DNA from: Paenibacillus sp. EZ-K15 | GTDB lineage: Bacteria; Bacillota; Bacilli; Paenibacillales; Paenibacillaceae | Length of the DNA stretch: 64,000 nucleotides | Assembly: GCF_002573715.1 (NCBI RefSeq) | Contig: NZ_PDHM01000016.1 | Coordinates: forward strand, 96,141-160,140 | Reading direction: 5' to 3' | In this document: positions 58,877 to 64,000 of the stretch, one piece after another | Numbering within the stretch: the first letter of the stretch is position 1 | Layout: each line of letters starts with the position of its first letter | The notes under the pieces: model-generated | Seen by the model: only the letters and a program-made list of their open reading frames with translations | Database searches by the model: none | What the model was told of the DNA's origin: nothing | Translations under genes and position numbers: made by a program

Positions 58877-59827
58877 TCACAACACATACTTTGCAAGTAC
58901 CCAACAGAGAAGAGCCATAAACCAGGAGACAAAACCGAAGATCATAACGATTTTGTTCTCGCTCCAGCCGTACTTGAGACTGAAGTGGAAATGGATCGGG
59001 GTCATTCGGAAGAGACGCAGCTTGGTCCGTTTGTAATACCATACCTGCAGGATAACCGAAAGCTGCTCCGCCAAATAGATAAGGAACAGCAGTGGAATCA
59101 GAATTTCGACCTTCTCGATAACCGCAAGGAATGAAAGGGAACCGCCAATGGCAAGGGATCCCGTATCGCCCATAAAAGCCCGGGCCGGATAAATGTTGTA
59201 GAGCAGCAAGCCGAGCAGACAGCCGATCATGACCAGCGAGAACATCTGGACCTCCGGTTTGTCGGAGATCAGAAAGAAGAAAAAATAGGTGGGTATGGCC
59301 ACATTGATCAACAGTCCGTCCAAACCATCGGTAAAGTTGATTGCATTAGCCGAGCCTACAATGAACAGCAGCATGATGATGACGTACACGCTAACCGGCA
59401 GATGGAGCTGGAACCCGTTGAAGAGCGCGATATCACTTGTCAGCGAAAAGGAATGGAACAGCACATACAGTAATGAGCCGGTAAACAGGAACTGAAATAC
59501 AAGCTTCATGCGACCGGAGATTCCGGACGGGTCCTGCCACGCAGCTTTTTTGAAGTCATCCATAAACCCGATCGAGCTGAACAAGAGGAAGGTCGCGCAT
59601 AAAAAAACGGTAAGCGGCGCAGGTTGGAATTGCAGTGACATGGCAACGCCAATCAGCAATATAAGACCTGCCATTAACGGCGTCCCGCGTTTGGCCTGAT
59701 GATCGGGAGGCAGCTCGGTCCGGATTGGCTGCGTGAGCTTTAACGTACGCAATCCCCAGATAAGCAGCGGCGTGAACAGTGTCACCAGCAAGAAAGATAG
59801 TCCGGATACACCCAGAATTCCATTCAT
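58877..59827 (-). CDS. MraY-type phospho-N-acetylmuramoyl-pentapeptide transferase paralogue
   Basis: A 316-residue protein with about ten membrane helices and the polyprenyl-phosphate N-acetylhexosamine transferase motifs: AKRGTPLMAG, GFMDDFKK (Asp-Asp), NAINFTDGLDGL and MGDTGSLAIGG. The C-terminal RMTPIHFHFSLKYGWSE corresponds to the MraY-specific PIHHHFE box, but the central His is Phe. It stands alone, far from a dcw cluster, so it is a second MraY-like enzyme. ATG 59827 is the preferred start; a GTG nine bases upstream is possible. Confidence 0.87.
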   Translation of the reverse strand: MNGILGVSGLSFLLVTLFTPLLIWGLRTLKLTQPIRTELPPDHQAKRGTPLMAGLILLIGVAMSLQFQPAPLTVFLCATFLLFSSIGFMDDFKKAAWQDPSGISGRMKLVFQFLFTGSLLYVLFHSFSLTSDIALFNGFQLHLPVSVYVIIMLLFIVGSANAINFTDGLDGLLINVAIPTYFFFFLISDKPEVQMFSLVMIGCLLGLLLYNIYPARAFMGDTGSLAIGGSLSFLAVIEKVEILIPLLFLIYLAEQLSVILQVWYYKRTKLRLFRMTPIHFHFSLKYGWSENKIVMIFGFVSWFMALLCWVLAKYVL

Positions 59828-59905
59828 CTCATACACATCTCTTTCTATCGATTTCGTGTTAGTACATTGTATTTCGATGAAATGGACAAATATTCCTTCT
59901 AATTT

Positions 59906-60490
59906 CTAGAATTGATAGGGTCCGTTAATGGACAAGCGTAATGCCATGGCCGTCATTTCCCGTGGAGTGTAGGGATATCCATTCAACATCCACCACAAGA
60001 TGGTCTCGTGAAACGCGCCCGTCATAAAGTTGATCACCACGTCGGACGGAACGCTGATCTCGGCGCCTGTCTCGATAGATGCTTCAAGCCCAACCTTTAC
60101 AAAATGGTATAGCGTGGCTTTGAAATAACGCGTGAATGGCGTGTCCGGATGGATTAAAATGAAGGCTTCGTAAAACTGGCGATTCTCCAGCACATGGTTG
60201 AATAAAGCTACCATATTGGAGGGCAGTTCCACATAATCAACCTCTTGAAGGGATATTTTTTTCTCGATCACGATGCAGCGTTCCAAATCTTCCATCATCT
60301 CCTTGGACATGACCTCCATTAACTCGGCTACACCACTAAAATGCTTGTAAAAGGTAGGCCGTGTCACTTGTGCCTCGGCACATAGATCCGTAATGGATAT
60401 GGGATCGATTCGGGAAGCCATCATGTGAAGGAGAGCGGTTTTTATTTTTTGCAGAGTTCTGATTTCTCTCGGATCTAACTCCGGTTTCAT
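59906..60490 (-). CDS. TetR-family transcriptional regulator
   Basis: A 194-residue TetR protein with the helix-turn-helix in about 15-60 (KIKTALLHMMASRIDPISITDLCAEAQVTRPTFYKHF in family order) and a DUF-type C-terminal domain that includes INFMTGAFHETILWWMLNGYPYTPREM, seen in many AcrR-like Firmicute regulators. ATG 60490 follows AAGGAG; the longer frame lacks a site. It lies 79 bp after the mraY-like gene (same strand) and may regulate it. Confidence 0.87.
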   Translation of the reverse strand: MKPELDPREIRTLQKIKTALLHMMASRIDPISITDLCAEAQVTRPTFYKHFSGVAELMEVMSKEMMEDLERCIVIEKKISLQEVDYVELPSNMVALFNHVLENRQFYEAFILIHPDTPFTRYFKATLYHFVKVGLEASIETGAEISVPSDVVINFMTGAFHETILWWMLNGYPYTPREMTAMALRLSINGPYQF

Positions 60491-60544
60491 GACAGTAGCT
60501 CCACTCCTTCGCAGTTCCACAATATGTATCTCTCTATTATACAA

Positions 60545-60998
60545 AATACCATCATGTACTGAATCTGGGTAGGAGATGTAGTAAGATCCACGACTACTCT
60601 ATTCTTCATGTAAGAATCGACGCCAAACGCAGATGGTCATATATCTTAAGATGTGAGTTGTTCGAAGACGGCGTGAAACATCAAGACCGGTTCGCTACGC
60701 TACTCGTCATCATGTTACACGCGAAGTCCAGCACCAAGACTTCGCTTGCACTGCATCTTCATGCTTGAAGTAAGGTGAGAAATGAAGTAGCCATTGCTAT
60801 CTTGATTATGGTTTAATCTATTTAATGGCTACAACAATTTTAAACCCATAAACGTAATATTATTGAATTGAATGCGGTTGGATCATAAAGGATGGACAGC
60901 ACCGAAAGTATCGGGAGCTTACAACGTCGATTACGGCGATTGTGAGCTCTTTTTGCTTTCCAATAATTAGGTTGCTGCTATAATGAGAGGGTGGGAAC
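60545..60998. other. 454-bp gap with two hairpins before the recombinase
   Basis: No gene is seen. GCGTG.AACAT (60671-60681) pairs with ATGTT.CACGC (60712-60722), and GCGAAGTC (60721-60728) pairs with GACTTCGC (60738-60745). Confidence 0.5.
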
Positions 60999-62110
60999 GT
61001 GAGTATATGGGTGTCTCGGAATGATGGAGGTTCCTTGTATGTTCGTTTTAAGTATGATGAACAAATGGTGATGAAGATTCGAGAAATTCCAGGAAGGAAA
61101 TGGGTCAGTGATAAAAAGATCTGGATGATTCCATTTACACCCGAATCCATTCAACAGTTGCATACACTTTTTGAAGGAACGAAGATTTATGCTGATAGCG
61201 TGTTGATGAAAGAGTGCAGTTTGTTTAACAATGAAGTTCATATGCAGGATCACATTCCAATCTATTCATGGAATGAGTCGATAAAAAGGTCTTTCGTTGA
61301 TGTACTGCAGCTTCGAGGTTATAGTAAAAAAACGATAAAAGCTTATTGTAGTCAAGTTCATCGATTTCATGCTTTTGTACAGCAGCAAAATAATTGGATG
61401 GATCACGAGAAAATGATTCAGAGTTATTCATTACACTTGCTTCATAGGAAATGTTCCCATTCCTATGTTAATCAAGCGCTCAGCGCGATCAAATTCTATG
61501 CTCAAAAAGTATTATTGCTTGAGGAAACAGTCTCTTATGTTCGCCCTAAGAAAGAAAAGAAGTTGCCGAATGTGTTATCGATGAACGAAGTGATGTTGAT
61601 CTTAAAAGCACTCCATAATTTAAAACATCGTGCGATCCTATACCTTACCTATTCCTCAGGATTACGGTAGGGGAAGTGGTTCGGTTGAAAACTCAAGACA
61701 TTGATTTCGAGCGAAAAACACTTCGAGTTTCTCAAGGCAAAGGTCGAAAGGATCGTCTTACGCTATTATCCGATACAGCTATCGATATTGTTCAACCGTA
61801 TTTACAACAAGAAAAGCCTGAGAAGTGGATGTTCCCAGGTCAACACCCAGAGCGCCATATGACTGAACGAACTGTTCAAAAAGTGTTCGAACAAGCACGT
61901 ACTGCCTCTGGAATCCAGAAAAAGGTTAGTATCCACGCCTTACGCCATTCATTCGCTACACATCTATTGGAAGGTGGAATTGACATTCGCTTCATTCAAG
62001 AGTTGCTCGGTCATCAAAGTGTACGCACCACCGAAAGGTACACACATGTGAGTGTGAAGGACATAAGAAGGATTAAAAGTCCGTTAGATCAATTGGAAGA
62101 GGAGTCGTAA
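60999..62110 (+). pseudogene. Frameshifted tyrosine recombinase (IntI/XerC-like integrase)
   Basis: Two frames join into one tyrosine recombinase of about 370 codons: N-terminal extra domain, SAM-like core-binding domain (SFVDVLQLRGYSKKTIKAYCSQ), and catalytic domain with Arg in TYSSGLR, Lys region GKGRKDRLTLL, box II HALRHSFATHLLEGG, GHQSVRTTERYTHV with the nucleophile Tyr, and the tail KSPLDQLEEE. The break is a one-base loss after GGATTACGG (about 61668): adding one G restores SSGLRVGEVV. The C-terminus resembles IntI (SPLD tail) but lacks the IntI-specific insertion. GTG start with GAGAGGGTG. Confidence 0.85.
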
Positions 62111-62122
62111 ACTTGGTTGTTG

Positions 62123-62151
62123 AAGGTGTGTTCACGAAGTTCGTAAACACC
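62123..62151 (+). terminator. Hairpin after recombinase
   Basis: AGGTGT..ACGAA / TTCGT..ACACCT with small bulges, no strong T tract. Confidence 0.45.
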
Positions 62152-62174
62152 TCAAGAGATGAAATTTTTGCGAA

Positions 62175-62199
62175 GTTCGTGAAAAAGACGTTATCTGAA
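62175..62199 (+). other. Recombination-site-like sequence A (attI- or eroded attC-like)
   Basis: TTCGTGAA (62175-62182) precedes ACGTTATCTGAAA (62187-62199). An inverse TTCACGAA lies at 62130-62137. The 13-bp core repeats exactly at 63947. CGAAGTTCGT also occurs twice (62134, 62170). Confidence 0.45.
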
Positions 62200-62350
62200 A
62201 TCAGCGAAAAACTGAAATGATAATATCATCAAATACGTTGGGTATCCTCGACTAAGATAATATAAAAAAGCTTTTGGTAAAAAAAATCAAAAAAAGATTG
62301 GCTCCTGAGTGTATTCTTTAATTGTTATAAACATTACAGGAGTTGATAAT

Positions 62351-62851
62351 ATGGTAACAGTTAGAATTGAGAAGAAACCTTCCTTCAAGATTTGTGGACG
62401 TAAAACCTGGGTAGGGCAGGATAACGAGGCCTTCGGGCAATTTTGGGAAAAGTGCAGAAAAGAAGGTTTGATACAGTTATTCGAAAGAATTCATGAAAAT
62501 GGTACAGAAACCGTAACGAACAGTAATGCTATAGGTGTTTCGTGTGTAGAAAAAAATCCGAACGATAGAAATTTCTGGTTTTACGTTGCGACTGAGTGTG
62601 ACCATTCTCCAGAAGGCTTCAATTTGGAGGAATATATAGTTCCTGCATCAGAGTGGGCGATATTTGAAAATTACGGTGAAAACCCCGATGCCTTGATTGA
62701 TGCGGAAATGTATGCATTTGAAGAATGGCTTCCGTATTCACGCTACAATCATGCAAATGTTCCCGAAATTGAGGCTTACCCACCCAGAAAAACAGATAAA
62801 GGTTTTTCGTATGAATTTTGGCTTCCTATCAGAGAAAAAAAGAAATTTTAA
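62351..62851 (+). CDS. GyrI-like effector-binding domain protein
   Basis: A 166-residue single-domain protein of the GyrI-like (AraC effector-binding) superfamily: VTVRIEKKPSFKICGRKTWVGQ opening strand, FYVATECDHSPEGF, EYIVPASEWAIFENYG and the terminal GFSYEFWLPI. Stand-alone members bind small molecules or hydrophobic drugs. ATG 62351 is preceded by AGGAG. It lies 35 bp before an AraC gene whose C-terminal half is of the same superfamily, so the two may sense related ligands. Confidence 0.78.
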   Translation: MVTVRIEKKPSFKICGRKTWVGQDNEAFGQFWEKCRKEGLIQLFERIHENGTETVTNSNAIGVSCVEKNPNDRNFWFYVATECDHSPEGFNLEEYIVPASEWAIFENYGENPDALIDAEMYAFEEWLPYSRYNHANVPEIEAYPPRKTDKGFSYEFWLPIREKKKF

Positions 62852-62886
62852 TAGAGATAGAGTGAAAAAACTAATAGGATGGTTGT

Positions 62887-63744
62887 ATGAATTATTACGA
62901 AAAAATACAAAAATCGGTTGATTACATTGAACTTCATTTAAAGGAGGACCTAAGCGTCTGTTCCATTGCAGAGCAGGCCTATTTTTCTGTAACCCATTTC
63001 TATCGAATCTTTCGAGCAATGGTAGGAGATTCGGTGAAAGAATATATTCGTAATAGAAGGTTAAGTCAGAGCGTAAATGAACTTCTTACAAGCGAGAAAC
63101 GTATCATTGAGATTGCTATTGAATATGGCTTTGAATCGCAAGAAACATACACACGGGCTTTTACCAAACAATTCGGTATTACTCCTGGGAGGTATAGAAG
63201 ACAAGGGAAGAAAATCGTTCTATATGAAAAGGCGGATGTGTGGAAAACCAAACAAATTAATGAGATATTAGAAACATCTTTTCCTTTTAGACCTCAGATT
63301 GTTCAATGTAAAATAAATCAAGTCATAGGTCTCAAGGCAATCGTTAAGCCTGGGTCTGAAACGATAAGAAATTTGTGGGCAGAGTTCGGAAAAAGAAAGG
63401 CAGAGATAGAATGTCAGTCCGAAAATGAAATATGTTTGGGAATATGTGAATATAATCCAGATATTACGGACGAAAGTGATTTCACTTATATTGCAAGCAT
63501 TGAAGTGTGCGACCCTAAACAAATCCCTTTCGGAATGATAAGTAGAACAATACCATGCTCTAAGTATGCTGTCTTTCCCCATAGAGGTTCAATTAATAAT
63601 TTAAAAAATACGTATAATTATATATATGGAGTTTGGTTGCCGGACTCAGGCTATGAATTAGCAGAACTTGATACGATTGAATATTATGATTTTAGATCAA
63701 GCAATTCGAATTTTGAATTCGATATTTATATTCCAGTTATATAG
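62887..63744 (+). CDS. AraC-family regulator with C-terminal GyrI-like domain
   Basis: A 285-residue regulator: N-terminal AraC double helix-turn-helix (about 5-105; LKEDLSVCSIAEQAYFSVTHFYRIF, IIEIAIEYGFESQETYTRAFTKQFGITPGRYR in two blocks) and a C-terminal effector-binding domain (about 140-285; VIGLKAIVKPG, SKYAVFPHRGSINNLKNTYNYIYGVWLP). This is the Rob/BmrR-like multidrug-sensing layout. GGATGG lies 7 bases before the ATG. Probably one unit with 62351. Confidence 0.88.
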   Translation: MNYYEKIQKSVDYIELHLKEDLSVCSIAEQAYFSVTHFYRIFRAMVGDSVKEYIRNRRLSQSVNELLTSEKRIIEIAIEYGFESQETYTRAFTKQFGITPGRYRRQGKKIVLYEKADVWKTKQINEILETSFPFRPQIVQCKINQVIGLKAIVKPGSETIRNLWAEFGKRKAEIECQSENEICLGICEYNPDITDESDFTYIASIEVCDPKQIPFGMISRTIPCSKYAVFPHRGSINNLKNTYNYIYGVWLPDSGYELAELDTIEYYDFRSSNSNFEFDIYIPVI

Positions 63745-63811
63745 AAAGTTTTGTGTTCCATAGTATAGTTGAAGAACTACTGTAAGTAATTCGAAGAAGT
63801 CGCTGACATCC

Positions 63812-63954
63812 GATAACAAAGCATTCACGCTACGGGGCTATCGCCCCTTGGATGTCAGATGTATAATCGTGAAAGAAGCTCAGACAACAAATGACCCAGC
63901 CTAAGATAGGAGCTATCTAAGGCTGGGGTGTTTCGTGAATACAAGAACGTTATC
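63812..63954 (+). other. attC-like recombination site B
   Basis: Inverted repeat with attC-like order: GATAAC (63812-63817), 5-nt spacer, ATTCACG (63823-63829) ... CGTGAAT (63934-63940), 8-nt spacer, GTTATC (63949-63954). The terminal AAC/GTT triplets of attC are present, and the 143-bp length is in the long-attC range. A competing hairpin CTGACATCC/GGATGTCAG (63803-63858) overlaps the left arm. Confidence 0.45.
63891..63926 (+). repeat. Strong hairpin inside site B
   Basis: CCAGCCT.AGATAG/CTATCT.AGGCTGG with a 3-nt loop. Confidence 0.85.
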
Positions 63955-63993
63955 TGAAAGAATCGGTAAGTAAATTAAAAACGGAGGAAGTAC

Positions 63994-64000
63994 ATGTCTC
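63994..64000 (+). CDS. Start of a further gene, cut by window end
   Basis: ATG TCT C follows ACGGAGGAAG by a good distance, about 40 bp after site B. Nothing about the product can be said; its position directly after the site fits a next gene cassette. Confidence 0.55.

Overview
The window looks like chromosome of a spore-forming, low-to-mid GC Gram-positive bacterium, most likely Paenibacillus. This rests on a cwlJ-gerQ spore pair, a menaquinol aa3 oxidase operon, an LTA synthase, an Lnr-type antibiotic-sensing operon, sugar-polymer hydrolases (GH88, GH78), strong Shine-Dalgarno sites with many TTG/GTG starts, and U-rich hairpin terminators after most units. The genus call is inference; no rRNA, tRNA or CRISPR array was seen.

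Layout. 0-10 kb: the 3' end of a GH88 hydrolase, a copC-copD pair, an acetyltransferase, a Cys-rich GAF-domain kinase with its NarL-type regulator, an NmrA-like oxidoreductase, and an AraC regulator divergent from an alpha-L-rhamnosidase. 10-20 kb: cwlJ-gerQ behind a sigma-E-like promoter, a CNNM/CorC membrane protein, a small secreted protein, an ECF sigma/anti-sigma pair, two paralogous M29 aminopeptidases and ktrB. 20-32 kb: an EamA exporter, a zinc dehydrogenase, azlCD, a sugar-nucleotide epimerase, an LTA synthase, bioB under a BirA-like operator, a rhodanese-like protein under a CsoR/CstR-like operator, a heme monooxygenase under a Fur box, an NrnB-like DHH phosphoesterase and a CWB2-like secreted protein. 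32-46 kb: qoxABCD (minus strand), an lnrJKLMN-like operon (kinase, CTG-start regulator, ABC transporter), and a MocR regulator divergent from a LysE exporter. 46-56 kb: an intergenic array of ~51-bp repeats, a heterodimeric ABC exporter, a vanY-vanZ-like pair, an MFS remnant, and an ECF sigma factor fused to a degenerate peptidase-MA-like domain.

56-64 kb is accessory and more AT-rich: a tetR-SMR-SMR efflux operon with two matching operators, a transposase remnant, an APH(9)-like kinase, a second MraY-type transferase, a frameshifted tyrosine recombinase, and a stretch organised like an integron cassette. In that stretch a 13-bp core repeats exactly 1760 bp apart, the downstream copy closes an attC-like inverted-repeat site, two genes with GyrI-like domains lie between the copies, and a new gene begins right after the second copy. 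This is the most interesting candidate system, but it is suggestive rather than proven.

Themes that tie the window together are cell-envelope maintenance (LTA synthase, VanY/VanZ, MraY paralogue, Lnr transporter, ABC and SMR exporters), metal/redox/sulfur sensing (CopCD, Fur, CsoR/CstR-like operator, GAF kinase, Qox) and mother-cell sporulation functions.
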